From contig NZ_LT721901.1 of the NCBI RefSeq assembly GCF_900157375.1, forward strand, positions 1,605,077 to 1,669,076: a stretch of 64,000 bases of DNA, written 5' to 3'. Positions 43,032 through 52,139 of the stretch are shown piece after piece. The stretch's first letter is position 1. Each line of letters opens with the position of its first letter. The stretch is from Mycobacterium rhizamassiliense (GTDB lineage: Bacteria > Actinomycetota > Actinomycetes > Mycobacteriales > Mycobacteriaceae). Made by a program: the position numbers and the translations under genes. The notes beneath the pieces were generated by a model. The model saw nothing but the letters and a program-made list of their open reading frames with translations. It ran no database searches and had not been told where the DNA came from.

Positions 43032-45610
43032 GGTGGCGGTTGACCGAACGGCGGTGCGGGCGGCGCCCCGAACTGTCCCGGCGGAGCTCCCGGCGGCGGG
43101 GGCGGCGCGTTGGTGATCGTCGTCGGCGGGCCAACGGGAATGGTGATGCCCGGCGCCACCTCGATGGACGGCTGGATGACGGTCTCCGACGGCGGCGGGG
43201 GCGGCGGCGGCGGGGGCACACCCGCGTAGCCGCCGATCTCGGACGGCTTGGGGAAGGTCTCGTTGCTGCTGCCCTTCAGCGCGCCGTCCATCGTCGACTT
43301 CCAGATGTCCGACGGCAGGCCCGACCCGTAAACCTCAGCGCCCGAAGCGGTTACCAGCGGAACGTTGTCCTGAACGGTTCCCACCCACACCGCCGTCGAC
43401 AGCGACGGCGTGTAGCCGACCATCCAGGCGTCCTTGTTGGCTTGGGTGTCCCCCAGTTGCACAGTGCCGGTTTTGGACGCCGACTGCCGGCCACCGGACA
43501 GGGCGTGGCCGCGCGAGTAGGAGGCGATGGGCTCCATGGCCGCGGTGGTGTTGTCCGCGACGCCCTTGTCGATGCGCTGCTCGCCCTTTTCCTTGTCCGA
43601 GTTGGCGGCGTCGAAGAGCACCTGGCCGTCCGCGTTGACGACCTTCTGCACCAGGTGCGGTGGGTGGTAGACGCCGGAGGCGGCCAGCGTGGCATATGCC
43701 GAGGCCATGTCGATGGGCCGGGTTTGGTACTGCCCCAGCACAATTCCGTTGTTGGGCGGTCCGCCCTTGCCGTCCTCGGACAGCGTGTGCGGGACGCCGG
43801 GGAAGCTGGACGCGATGCCGGCCTGGTGCGCCGCGTCGGCGACGGCCTGCGGCCCGTTCTTGAGCTTGAGCATCAGCCGGTAGTAGGCGGTGTTCAGCGA
43901 CATCTTGAGGGCCTGCGCGATATTGCAGGTGCCGCAGTTTTCGCCGTCGACGTTGGTGATCTTGATGCCGTCGACGGTCAACGGCGAGCTGTCGACCTGA
44001 TACCCCAGGCCGATGCCCTGCTGCAGGGCGGCTACCAACGCGAACACCTTGAACGACGACCCCGTCTGCAGGCCCGCCTGAGCGAAGTCGAAACCGTTGG
44101 CATCCGAACCGCCGTAGTAGGCGCGTATCGCGCCGTCGTGCGGATCGACCGAGACCACGGCGGCGCGCATGTCGGGGTCTTGGCCGTCAAGGTATTTCGA
44201 GACGCCCTTCTCGGCGGCCTGCTGGGCCTTCGGGTCGATCGTGGTGGTGATCTGCAGGCCCTGCGTGTTGAGGGCCTGCTCGTCGATGTTGAACAGCTCC
44301 ATCAGCTCTTTGGTGACCTGGCGCTGGATCAGGCCGCTAGGGCCCGACGTCTGGTTCTGCGCGCGGGCCTGATCGGGCGGGACCGTCGGGGGAAACACCT
44401 GGGCCGAACGGTCGCCGGACGACAGCGCCTTGGTTTCCACCATGCCGTCGAGCACCCAGTTCCACCGCGCCTCGGCGCCCTTAGGGTCTACCGCCGGGTC
44501 CAGCGACGAGGGGCGCCGGATCAGCGCCGCCAACAGCGCGCCCTCGGACACGTTCAGTTGCTCGACGGGTTTGTTGAAGTACGCCTTGGACGCCGCCGAA
44601 ATCCCATAGGCCCCGCGGCCGAAATAGATGATGTTCAGATAGGCCTGCAGCACTTCGTCTTTCGACCACTCCCCCGACATCTTGGTGGCGATGACCAGTT
44701 CCTTGGCCTTGCGCATCAACCCGCTGAACCCGTGCTGGGCCGAACCCACCAGCGCGTTCTTCACGTACTGCTGCGTGATCGTCGATCCGCCCTGCAGGTC
44801 GCCGCTGCCGAACAGGTTGTTGCCGACCGCCCGCGCGAAGCCCCCGAAGTCGAACCCAGGGTTGGAATAGAAGTTGCGGTCCTCGGCGGCGATCACCGCC
44901 TGGCGCACGTGCACCGGCACCTGGCTGATGTTGATGTCGACCCGATTGCCTTCGGGCGGAATGATTTTGCTCAGCTCCGAGCCGTCGCTGGCCAGGATCG
45001 TCGACACCTGGTTGGTCCGGATGTTGCCCGGCTTGGGGATGTCGACGATGAAATACGCCATCGCGAACGTGACGATCGGCAGCAGCACCAGCACGGCCGC
45101 GCCCAGATACGCCGCGCGCCGGACCCAGCGCCAGTTGATCTGCTCGACCCAGCGCTGCCAGTCCGGCCCCGACCCCGGGGCGCGGTGGCTCGGCCCGTCG
45201 CCGCCGCCGGGTGGACGCGGCGGTGGAGGCGGGGGCGGCTCGTCCGGTGGGCGTCGTCCCGGGGCCTGGCGCCGCGAGGTGGTCGACCGGCTGTCGAGCG
45301 CGGCCCGGACCTCCTCGATCGCGTCGCGCTGCTGCGGTCCCGACGACGCGCCGTCCAGGGCGGCCTTGACCTCGTCGATGGGGTCGGAGCGCCGCGGGGA
45401 ACGATCGTCGACGACCGGCGGCAGGATCGTCGTCATCCGGTCGTCGGGACGAACCTCACGACGATGGCCGGGGCGCGATTCCGGGCGCGGGCCGTCGTCC
45501 GATCGGTCGGTGCCTTCCGGGCGGTCATCGCGTGCGTGCTCGCCCCTACGCTCAGTCGAGGACCCGCTCCGGTCATCAGGCGACTGGTCGTGGCGCCCTT
45601 CGTTATTCAA
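43028..45610 (-). CDS. ponA1: Bifunctional penicillin-binding protein PonA1
   Basis: The 860-residue protein polymerises and cross-links peptidoglycan. It has a long cytoplasmic tail with an imperfect repeat (DPIDEVKAALDG and DAIEEVRAALDS), one membrane helix at about 166-189, the glycosyltransferase-51 domain with EDRNFYSNPG and GGSTITQQYVKN, then the transpeptidase with TGSSFKVFAL, SLN and KTGT. The C-terminus is proline-rich. I chose the TTG at 45,610, which overlaps the DUF5318 stop by 8 bases; an upstream ATG at 45,694 would overlap that gene much more. Homologue of Rv0050, whose cytoplasmic tail is phosphorylated by PknB. Confidence 0.93.
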   Translation of the reverse strand: MNNEGRHDQSPDDRSGSSTERRGEHARDDRPEGTDRSDDGPRPESRPGHRREVRPDDRMTTILPPVVDDRSPRRSDPIDEVKAALDGASSGPQQRDAIEEVRAALDSRSTTSRRQAPGRRPPDEPPPPPPPRPPGGGDGPSHRAPGSGPDWQRWVEQINWRWVRRAAYLGAAVLVLLPIVTFAMAYFIVDIPKPGNIRTNQVSTILASDGSELSKIIPPEGNRVDINISQVPVHVRQAVIAAEDRNFYSNPGFDFGGFARAVGNNLFGSGDLQGGSTITQQYVKNALVGSAQHGFSGLMRKAKELVIATKMSGEWSKDEVLQAYLNIIYFGRGAYGISAASKAYFNKPVEQLNVSEGALLAALIRRPSSLDPAVDPKGAEARWNWVLDGMVETKALSSGDRSAQVFPPTVPPDQARAQNQTSGPSGLIQRQVTKELMELFNIDEQALNTQGLQITTTIDPKAQQAAEKGVSKYLDGQDPDMRAAVVSVDPHDGAIRAYYGGSDANGFDFAQAGLQTGSSFKVFALVAALQQGIGLGYQVDSSPLTVDGIKITNVDGENCGTCNIAQALKMSLNTAYYRLMLKLKNGPQAVADAAHQAGIASSFPGVPHTLSEDGKGGPPNNGIVLGQYQTRPIDMASAYATLAASGVYHPPHLVQKVVNADGQVLFDAANSDKEKGEQRIDKGVADNTTAAMEPIASYSRGHALSGGRQSASKTGTVQLGDTQANKDAWMVGYTPSLSTAVWVGTVQDNVPLVTASGAEVYGSGLPSDIWKSTMDGALKGSSNETFPKPSEIGGYAGVPPPPPPPPPSETVIQPSIEVAPGITIPVGPPTTITNAPPPPPGAPPGQFGAPPAPPFGQPPP

Positions 45611-46037
45611 TGGCCGTGCGGGCGCCGTTGCGCGCCGTCCGCGTGCCTCGGGTGCCCCTGGGCGGAGGTGCCGGGCGCGCCGCGCCGAGCACATACGACT
45701 TGACCAGGTGGTTCCAGCTGCAGGTTCGGCACACCTCGACCACGTGGACGGAGAACTCGGCGAACCGGGTGGCGAGCAGGACCAGTTCCTCGGCCGTGCG
45801 CGCCGACCCCGAGACCGCGCCCAGGTGATCGCCGAACACCCAGGACACCAGCGTGAGCTGTTCCTTTCGGCAGATCGGGCACATCACCTGGCTGGGTTTC
45901 CCGTGAAACTTCGCTGCGCGCAGCAGATACGGGTTCGCGTCACACACTTCGGACACACCCGTGCGGCCCGAGTACACCTGGGCCAGCAGTGAGCGCCGCC
46001 GAAGCGCGTAATCCACTACCTGTCGCTGCAGTCGCAC
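45603..46037 (-). CDS. DUF5318 family protein (Rv0049 type)
   Basis: The 144-residue protein begins MRLQRQVVDYALRRRSLLAQVYSGRTGVSEVCDA and is highly conserved in mycobacteria. Two Cys pairs (CPIC at about 66-69, CRTC at about 105-108) would bind a zinc. The C-terminal 20 residues are basic. Its stop overlaps the ponA1 start, so the two are coupled and probably functionally connected to cell-wall growth. The GTG start at 46,037 matches the Rv0049 homologue. The molecular function is unknown. Confidence 0.9.
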   Translation of the reverse strand: MRLQRQVVDYALRRRSLLAQVYSGRTGVSEVCDANPYLLRAAKFHGKPSQVMCPICRKEQLTLVSWVFGDHLGAVSGSARTAEELVLLATRFAEFSVHVVEVCRTCSWNHLVKSYVLGAARPAPPPRGTRGTRTARNGARTAIE

Positions 46038-46125
46038 GTTCACCAGAGTACGTCGCCATCCGCGCTGTCGATACGCAAGCAAGGCCGTCGCCGTCGCGCA
46101 ACGCCGGACTTCTACGATCATCTTC

Positions 46126-46998
46126 GTGGCGAAGTGGCTCGGGGCACCTGTCGGTGGTGGGACGACAACGACGACCCGCGCCAAGGACAGTGATCGGCAG
46201 GACGCCTGCCAAATTCTCGACGGCGCCTTCAACGACGGACAGCTGTCGATGGAAGAGCACCGGCAACGGATCGGCACCGCGACCACTGCCGTCACACTGG
46301 GCGATCTGCACTCCCTGGTGTCCGATCTGCAAACCGACAACGCGACCGTGCAACTGGCCACGGTCCACCCACCGGCGAAGTCACGGGGCTGGCTTTTCGG
46401 GCTCGCGGCGGTCCTGGCGCCGCTGCTGATCGGTGTCGCGATCGGTTGGGGTGTCTACGGCAACACCAGTTCGCCGATCGACTTCACCTCGGACCCGGGC
46501 GCCGAGGCCGACGGCATCGCCCCGGTGGTGCTGACCCCGCCGACCCAGCTGCACTCGCTGGGCGGGCTCACCGGCCTCATCGAGCAGACCCGCAAGAAGT
46601 TCGGAAACGTCGTGGGGTACCGGCTGGTGATCTACCCGGACTACGCGGTGCTCGACCGCCCGGACCCGTCCGACGACCGGCGGGTGCTCTCCTACTCGTA
46701 CCGCGGCGGCTGGGGCGACCCGACCAGCTCGGCCAAAAGCTCCGCCGACGGGGCGGTCGCCGTCGATCTCAGCAAGTTCGACGTCGCGAAGACCGTCGGC
46801 ATCCTGCGCGGCGCCCCGCAGACCCTGCGGATGAAGCCGGCCGACGTGAAAACCACCTACCTGGTGGTGGAACCGGCCACTGATCCGACCACACCGGACG
46901 CCGTGACGCTCTCGGTGTACGTCTCCAGCGACTACGGCGGCGGCTACATCGCCTTCGCGGGCGACGGCACCATCAAACGCCTGAACCTGCCGTCCTGA
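46126..46998 (+). CDS. DUF1707-domain membrane protein (Rv0048c type)
   Basis: The 290-residue protein has an N-terminal DUF1707 (SHOCT-like) module (AKDSDRQDACQILDGAFNDGQLSMEEHRQRIGTA, about residues 19-52), one membrane helix (WLFGLAAVLAPLLIGVAIGWGVYG, about 88-111) and a large extracellular domain. It is divergent from DUF5318 across 88 bases. The homologue in M. tuberculosis is Rv0048c. The SHOCT-like region may bind other membrane or cell-wall proteins; function is unknown. Confidence 0.88.
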   Translation: MAKWLGAPVGGGTTTTTRAKDSDRQDACQILDGAFNDGQLSMEEHRQRIGTATTAVTLGDLHSLVSDLQTDNATVQLATVHPPAKSRGWLFGLAAVLAPLLIGVAIGWGVYGNTSSPIDFTSDPGAEADGIAPVVLTPPTQLHSLGGLTGLIEQTRKKFGNVVGYRLVIYPDYAVLDRPDPSDDRRVLSYSYRGGWGDPTSSAKSSADGAVAVDLSKFDVAKTVGILRGAPQTLRMKPADVKTTYLVVEPATDPTTPDAVTLSVYVSSDYGGGYIAFAGDGTIKRLNLPS

Positions 46999-47168
46999 AA
47001 CCGCAGCTCAAGGCCGGTTAACCGGTCTCGGCGCGGCGATCGGCGGGCGTAGCTAATACTTGCCCAACAACTGGTGGTGTTGTGGCGAATATATCGGGAC
47101 GATACGATTGCGCGAGGCGTCGGACCGTCGTAACCAGTCGTGCAAAGCTTTTTAAGGAGGTGCACTCG

Positions 47169-47711
47169 ATGCTGGAGCTCGCCATCCTGGGTCTTCTGAT
47201 CGAGTCGCCAATGCATGGCTACGAATTGCGTAAGCGGCTGACCGGCCTCCTCGGCGCGTTCCGCGCGTTTTCATACGGCTCGCTGTACCCAGCGTTGCGC
47301 CGTATGCAGGCGGACGGGTTGATCGCCGAGAACGCCGCGCCAGCCGGTACGCCAGTTCGCCGGGCCCGTCGGGTCTACGAACTGACCGACTCCGGCCGTC
47401 GCCGTTTCGGTGAGTTGGTGGCCGACACCGGCCCGCACAACTACACCGACGACGGCTTCGGGGTTCACCTGGCGTTCTTCAATCGCACTCCGGCCGAGGC
47501 CAGGATGCGCATTTTGGAGGGCCGCCGCCGTCAGGTGGAGGAACGCCGGGAAGGTCTGCGTGAAGCAGTAGCGCGGGCCAGCAATTCGTTCGACCGCTAC
47601 ACCCGCCAGCTCCATCAACTTGGGCTCGAGTCCAGCGAGCGAGAAGTGAAATGGCTCAACGAGCTCATCGCCGCGGAACGGGCCGCGCCCGGCTTATCCG
47701 AGCAGACGTAG
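47169..47711 (+). CDS. PadR family transcriptional regulator (Rv0047c type)
   Basis: The 180-residue protein starts [24 protein letters not shown], the PadR winged-helix signature, followed by [15 protein letters not shown] and a helical C-terminal domain. The ATG at 47,169 has AAGGAGG 8 bases upstream; the frame is open for 29 codons more. It is 80 bases upstream of ino1 and transcribed with it. In M. tuberculosis this is Rv0047c. It may control ino1 or itself. Confidence 0.9.
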   Translation: MLELAILGLLIESPMHGYELRKRLTGLLGAFRAFSYGSLYPALRRMQADGLIAENAAPAGTPVRRARRVYELTDSGRRRFGELVADTGPHNYTDDGFGVHLAFFNRTPAEARMRILEGRRRQVEERREGLREAVARASNSFDRYTRQLHQLGLESSEREVKWLNELIAAERAAPGLSEQT

Positions 47712-47791
47712 ACCCCCTCGCACGAAGTTCAGCACCACCCAACCAGTCGCCAGACATCGCGAAAAAGGTTATGAGAGTAGGAGAACGCCCT

Positions 47792-48889
47792 ATGAGTGAG
47801 CAGATCGCGCCGCAGGCGTCGACGGAAGTACGAGTCGCCATTGTCGGCGTCGGTAACTGCGCGTCCTCGCTGGTTCAGGGCGTTCAGTATTACTACGACG
47901 CCGACGCGAACAGCACGGTGCCCGGCCTGATGCACGTGAAGTTCGGTCAGTACCACGTCCGCGATGTGAAGTTCGTCGCCGCGTTCGACGTGGACGCCAA
48001 GAAGGTCGGCTTCGACCTTTCGGAGGCGATCTTCGCGTCGGAGAACAACACGATCAAGATCGCCGACGTGCCGCCGACCAACGTCACCGTGCAGCGCGGC
48101 CCGACCCTCGACGGCATCGGCAAGTACTACGCCGAGACGATCGAGATCTCCGACACCGAGGCCGTCGACGTGGTCCAGGCGCTCAAGGACGCGAGCGTCG
48201 ACGTGCTGGTGTCCTACCTACCGGTGGGCTCCGAAGAGGCCGACAAGTTCTACGCCCAGTGCGCGATCGACGCCGGCGTGGCGTTCGTCAACGCGCTGCC
48301 GGTGTTCATCGCCTCGGACCCGGTGTGGGCAAAGAAGTTCGTCGACGCGGGCGTGCCGATCGTCGGTGACGACATCAAGAGCCAGGTCGGCGCGACGATC
48401 ACGCATCGCGTGATGGCCAAGCTGTTCGAGGACCGCGGCGTGCAGCTGGACCGCACCATGCAGCTCAACGTCGGCGGCAACATGGACTTCCTCAACATGC
48501 TCGAGCGCGAGCGGCTGGAGTCCAAGAAGATCTCCAAGACGCAGGCCGTCACCTCCAACGTGCAGCGCGAGTTCAAGACCCGCGACGTGCACATCGGCCC
48601 GTCCGACCACGTCGGCTGGCTCGACGACCGCAAGTGGGCCTACGTCCGGCTGGAAGGTCGTGCGTTCGGTGACGTGCCGCTGAATCTCGAGTACAAGCTC
48701 GAGGTCTGGGACTCGCCGAACTCCGCCGGCGTCATCATCGACGCGGTGCGCGCGGCCAAGATCGCCAAGGACCGCGGCATCGGCGGGCCCGTCGTGCCGG
48801 CGTCGGCCTACCTGATGAAGAGCCCCCCGAAGCAGCTGCCCGACGACATCGCGCGGGCACAGCTCGAAGAGTTCATTATCGAAGGCTGA
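47792..48889 (+). CDS. ino1: myo-Inositol-1-phosphate synthase
   Basis: The 365-residue enzyme converts glucose-6-phosphate to inositol-1-phosphate with NAD, the first step toward phosphatidylinositol, mycothiol and the mannosides. The N-terminus [22 protein letters not shown] gives the Rossmann site, and the active-site regions ([26 protein letters not shown]) are conserved. I chose the ATG at 47,792, preceded by GGAG at 8 bases; an ATG at 47,771 is possible. Upstream is a PadR gene; a terminator hairpin follows. Confidence 0.95.
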   Translation: MSEQIAPQASTEVRVAIVGVGNCASSLVQGVQYYYDADANSTVPGLMHVKFGQYHVRDVKFVAAFDVDAKKVGFDLSEAIFASENNTIKIADVPPTNVTVQRGPTLDGIGKYYAETIEISDTEAVDVVQALKDASVDVLVSYLPVGSEEADKFYAQCAIDAGVAFVNALPVFIASDPVWAKKFVDAGVPIVGDDIKSQVGATITHRVMAKLFEDRGVQLDRTMQLNVGGNMDFLNMLERERLESKKISKTQAVTSNVQREFKTRDVHIGPSDHVGWLDDRKWAYVRLEGRAFGDVPLNLEYKLEVWDSPNSAGVIIDAVRAAKIAKDRGIGGPVVPASAYLMKSPPKQLPDDIARAQLEEFIIEG

Positions 48890-48904
48890 TCCACTCTCTT
48901 TCAG

Positions 48905-48985
48905 ATCCGCGGGCGTAACGCCAGGGCGACTTCGGGGCCATTCCAGGGCCGGAATTTGCCGCAGCGTTACGTCCGCGGATTTTTT
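48905..48985 (+). terminator. Rho-independent-type terminator after ino1
   Basis: Arms ATCCGCGGGCGTAACGC (48,905-48,921) and GCGTTACGTCCGCGGAT (48,964-48,980) pair over 17 bases with one mismatch, with a 42-base loop, followed by a run of six T. It starts 15 bases after the ino1 stop. Confidence 0.75.
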
Positions 48986-49038
48986 GTCTGGACAACGCGT
49001 CGACACGATGCTGTGCAGTCGCTTAGCATCACTAACTG

Positions 49039-50166
49039 ATGAAGGTTCAGCCCGCCGCGTTCTTCCGAACGACGCTCCCCCTCGACCTGTCCCGGCTCCC
49101 TGAGCTCGACAGCGGTCGCTATCACTCGATCTGGCTCCCCGATCACATGGTCAGCTTCTGGCCGGACTCGATCTGGACGCCGGAATTCACCGACCTGGCC
49201 ACCGCCTCGCCCTCGCCGCATCGCCACCTCGACGGGCTGGCCGTCGCGGCCGCGGCCGCCGTGCTGACCGAACGCGTCCCGCTCGTCAGCGCCGTCGTCG
49301 ATACCGTGCGGCGCCACCCGTCGCTGCTCGCCCAGACCGCGCTGACGATCGACCACCTCGCGAAGGGGCGTTTCATCCTCGGCCTGGGCAGCGGCGAGAG
49401 CGAGAACACCCTGCCGTACGGCTTCGACTTCGCCCGGCCGGTCGCCCGTTTCGAGGAAGCGCTGACGGTGATCCGGCTGTTGTGGGAGAGCGACGGGCCG
49501 GTCGATTTCGAGGGCCAGTTCTACTCGCTGCATCACGCGCGACTGGACACCGAGCCCTACCAGGGCAGCACGCCGCCGATCTGGATCGGCGCCAGCGGTC
49601 CCCGGATGCTCGACATCGCCGGCCGGCACGCCGACGGCTGGTGGCCCGCCGGCGCGTGGACCCCGGAGCACTACGCCGAAATGCTCTCTGCGGTAAGGGC
49701 TTCGGCCGAGCGCGCCGGACGCGATCCGCAGGCGATCACGCCCTGCTTCATCCAGGTCTGCCTGATCGGCGAGAACGAGGGCGCCCTGGCCGAGATCCTG
49801 CGGGCCCCGCTGGTCAAGGCATTCCTGCTGCAGGTGTCGGCGGAGACGTTACGCGGCTTCGGCTTTGAGCACCCCATGGGCGAGAATTGGCGCGGCTTCC
49901 AGGACATCGACCCGGCGGTGCTCACCCGCGAGCGAATACTGGCGTTCCTCGACGACGCCCAACCCGAAATGCTGCTGGCCGTCGTCCCGCACGGCACACC
50001 CCGAGAGGTCGCCAAGATCATCAAGAGCTATGTTGACGCGGGCTTGCGGGTGCCGAAGATCCTCGACTACGGCGCCATGGCCGGGCTGTCGTACGCCGCG
50101 GCGTCGGCCGCCAATGTCCTTGCCACAGAGGACGAGCTGATGCGGCTGTGCGGGGATCTCTCGTGA
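49039..50166 (+). CDS. LLM-class F420-type oxidoreductase (extra gene)
   Basis: The 375-residue luciferase-like protein has WLPDHMVSFWP at about 33-43, the DHLAKGRFILGLGSGESEN segment (about 104-122) and WIGASGPRMLDIAGRHADGWWP (about 179-200). The last two are typical of F420-dependent members (MER/FGD-like). The ATG follows a short intergenic spacer after the ino1 terminator. Its stop overlaps the sulfotransferase start (GTGA). No equivalent lies here in M. tuberculosis. The substrate is unknown. Confidence 0.87.
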   Translation: MKVQPAAFFRTTLPLDLSRLPELDSGRYHSIWLPDHMVSFWPDSIWTPEFTDLATASPSPHRHLDGLAVAAAAAVLTERVPLVSAVVDTVRRHPSLLAQTALTIDHLAKGRFILGLGSGESENTLPYGFDFARPVARFEEALTVIRLLWESDGPVDFEGQFYSLHHARLDTEPYQGSTPPIWIGASGPRMLDIAGRHADGWWPAGAWTPEHYAEMLSAVRASAERAGRDPQAITPCFIQVCLIGENEGALAEILRAPLVKAFLLQVSAETLRGFGFEHPMGENWRGFQDIDPAVLTRERILAFLDDAQPEMLLAVVPHGTPREVAKIIKSYVDAGLRVPKILDYGAMAGLSYAAASAANVLATEDELMRLCGDLS

Positions 50167-51332
50167 GCACGCGGTTGGACGCCGAGGAGATGCTGGCCGC
50201 CGCCCAGGCCGAGACCGGCTTGCGCGACTACGGCGACCCGACGTTGCCGGAGCGCTTCGCCATCGCCGTCGACCACCTCAATTCCCTCGGCATGGACGCC
50301 GACGGCATATTCGAGGCCGAACAGGTATGCCGCTGGTTGCTGACGTCGCGGCTGGAATTCATCGAGGACCGCAACCGCTACCCCATCGGCGACGAGGTCG
50401 TCGACGCACCGATGTTCGTCACCGGCGAACCACGTTCGGGCACAACGCTTATGCACGCGCTGATGTCGGTCGATCCGCACGGACGCGCGCTGCGTTTCTG
50501 GGAGGTGATGTACCCCTCGCCGCCGCCGGGACTGGCCGGCCCCGACGACGACCGGCGCGAGCGGGCCGACGCGGACTGGCGTGAGATCAACCAGAAGATG
50601 CCCAAGTGGCTGCACAGCCATCCGTACAACGACATGCTGGGCGACGGCCTGCCCGAGGACGAACGCACCTGGGCGTTCGATTTCCGCGTGATGACGCCGA
50701 CGGCGTGGTGGCGGGTGCCGATGCAGTCGCTGGTCGGCGGCCTGGCCACCGACTCGGCGGCGCAGTACCGCTTGCACAGGGCCATGCTGCAGCAGCTGCA
50801 ATACCAGCGGCCACGAAAGTACTGGGTACTGAAGGGCTTTCACGGCTTCCGGCTCAAGGAGATGTTCGGCGCCTACCCCGATGCCACCCTGGTCTGGCTG
50901 CACCGCGACCCGGTGCAGGTCGCCGCGTCACGCACCATGATGATGGCCGACATCGCCGAGGGCATGGTCGGCGATGTCGACCTGCACGCCCTGGCGAAGA
51001 TGCATCTGGAGTTGACCCGCGCCGGCGTCGCCAACACGATGAGCAACCCCATGGTGGACGACCCGCGCATCCTGCACGTCCGCTACACCGATTTCATTGC
51101 CGACCAGGTGGACACGGTGCGGCGCTACTACGAATTCGCCGGCCGCCGGGTCACGCCCGAGGCCGAGTCGGCCATGCGCGACTACCTGGTCAACAACCGT
51201 GGTGACCGCTACGGCAAGTTCCGCTACTCCACCCAGCTGCTCGTCGACATCGGCGAAGACCTCGACGCGCTGCACGCCGAATTCCGGCCCTTCCGTGAGC
51301 GATTCGGCGTCGAGATCGAGAACCGTGGCTGA
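50163..51332 (+). CDS. Sulfotransferase family protein
   Basis: The 389-residue protein has the 5'-PSB loop of PAPS-dependent sulfotransferases, FVTGEPRSGTTLMHALM (about residues 84-100), and the 3'-PB motif WLHRDPVQVAASRTMM (about 240-255). A conserved H-x-F-R-L-K-E segment lies between them. It transfers sulfate to an alcohol of a lipid or carbohydrate, as do the mycobacterial Stf proteins. The GTG start overlaps the preceding stop. It lies in the six-gene rightward run ending with TetR. The acceptor is unknown. Confidence 0.85.
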   Translation: MSTRLDAEEMLAAAQAETGLRDYGDPTLPERFAIAVDHLNSLGMDADGIFEAEQVCRWLLTSRLEFIEDRNRYPIGDEVVDAPMFVTGEPRSGTTLMHALMSVDPHGRALRFWEVMYPSPPPGLAGPDDDRRERADADWREINQKMPKWLHSHPYNDMLGDGLPEDERTWAFDFRVMTPTAWWRVPMQSLVGGLATDSAAQYRLHRAMLQQLQYQRPRKYWVLKGFHGFRLKEMFGAYPDATLVWLHRDPVQVAASRTMMMADIAEGMVGDVDLHALAKMHLELTRAGVANTMSNPMVDDPRILHVRYTDFIADQVDTVRRYYEFAGRRVTPEAESAMRDYLVNNRGDRYGKFRYSTQLLVDIGEDLDALHAEFRPFRERFGVEIENRG

Positions 51333-52137
51333 TCCCATGCCGGTCCACCAGCGCCTGTCCGTGCACAACGTCACCTTCTACGGCGCAGCGCTGGCCGAGC
51401 TGGAAGGGCACTGGGCCGACCTGGGCGTATCGCGGCTGAGCATCCTCGACGATCAGGTTCTCGATCCGGAGTTTCCAAAGCTGTTGCAGCGCAACGACTA
51501 CACCGTCGAGGCGGTTACTCACGTCTTCGCCGGCGGGCGGCTGACCACCGACACGCAGGCGGCGCGGGACGCGCTGTTGGCCGTCATCGACGCGGCGGCC
51601 GGGGTGGGCGCACGAGTGGTCTACATGCTCACCGGTGGCCGGGACACGCTCGCTTGGCCGCAGGCCGCCGACCGGTTCGCCGGCATGATCGCGCCCTGCG
51701 TGGAGCACGCGAAGCGGGCCGGCGTGGCGCTGGCGATCGAAAACGCCTCGAGCCTGTACGTGGACATTCATCTCGCCCACACCCTGCGCGATACCATCAC
51801 GCTGGCGGAGATGAGTGGGCTCGGTGTCTGCATTGAGCTTTTCCACTGTTGGGCGGAGGGCGATTTCGAAGCGATGGTGCAGCGTGCGTTGCCACGAACG
51901 GAGCTCATCCAGCTCAGCGACTACGTGCTGGGCGACCGGGCGCTGCCGGGCCGGGCGGTGCCCGGGGACGGCGCGATTCCGCTCGAACCCTTCGTCGCCC
52001 AGGCGCTGGCCGGGGGCTATGCGCACGGATTCGACCTGGAGCTGATCGGCCCCCGCATCGAGGCGGAGGGCCGCCTGGCCGCCGCGCGGCGCGCATGCGA
52101 CGTCGCCGGCGCGATGCTGGCCAGATTGGGCGGCTGA
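51325..52137 (+). CDS. Sugar phosphate isomerase/epimerase-like TIM-barrel protein
   Basis: The protein (about 270 residues) belongs to the xylose-isomerase-like AP endonuclease 2 superfamily: IENASSLYVDIHLAHTLRDTI has the metal Glu and LGVCIELFHCWAEGD the second ligand set, followed by LIQLSDYVLGDR and PGDGAIPLEPFVAQAL. I chose the GTG at 51,325 (overlapping the sulfotransferase stop); ATG at 51,337 is the alternative. Two bases separate it from the DUF1214 gene. The substrate is unknown. Confidence 0.85.
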   Translation: MADPMPVHQRLSVHNVTFYGAALAELEGHWADLGVSRLSILDDQVLDPEFPKLLQRNDYTVEAVTHVFAGGRLTTDTQAARDALLAVIDAAAGVGARVVYMLTGGRDTLAWPQAADRFAGMIAPCVEHAKRAGVALAIENASSLYVDIHLAHTLRDTITLAEMSGLGVCIELFHCWAEGDFEAMVQRALPRTELIQLSDYVLGDRALPGRAVPGDGAIPLEPFVAQALAGGYAHGFDLELIGPRIEAEGRLAAARRACDVAGAMLARLGG

Positions 52138-52139
52138 CA

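Noticed and set aside
42995..45703. A 902-codon open frame on the plus strand opposite ponA1
   Set aside because: It is the reverse of the ponA1 gene, with Arg/Val-rich repetitive translation and no family; ponA1 has all family motifs.
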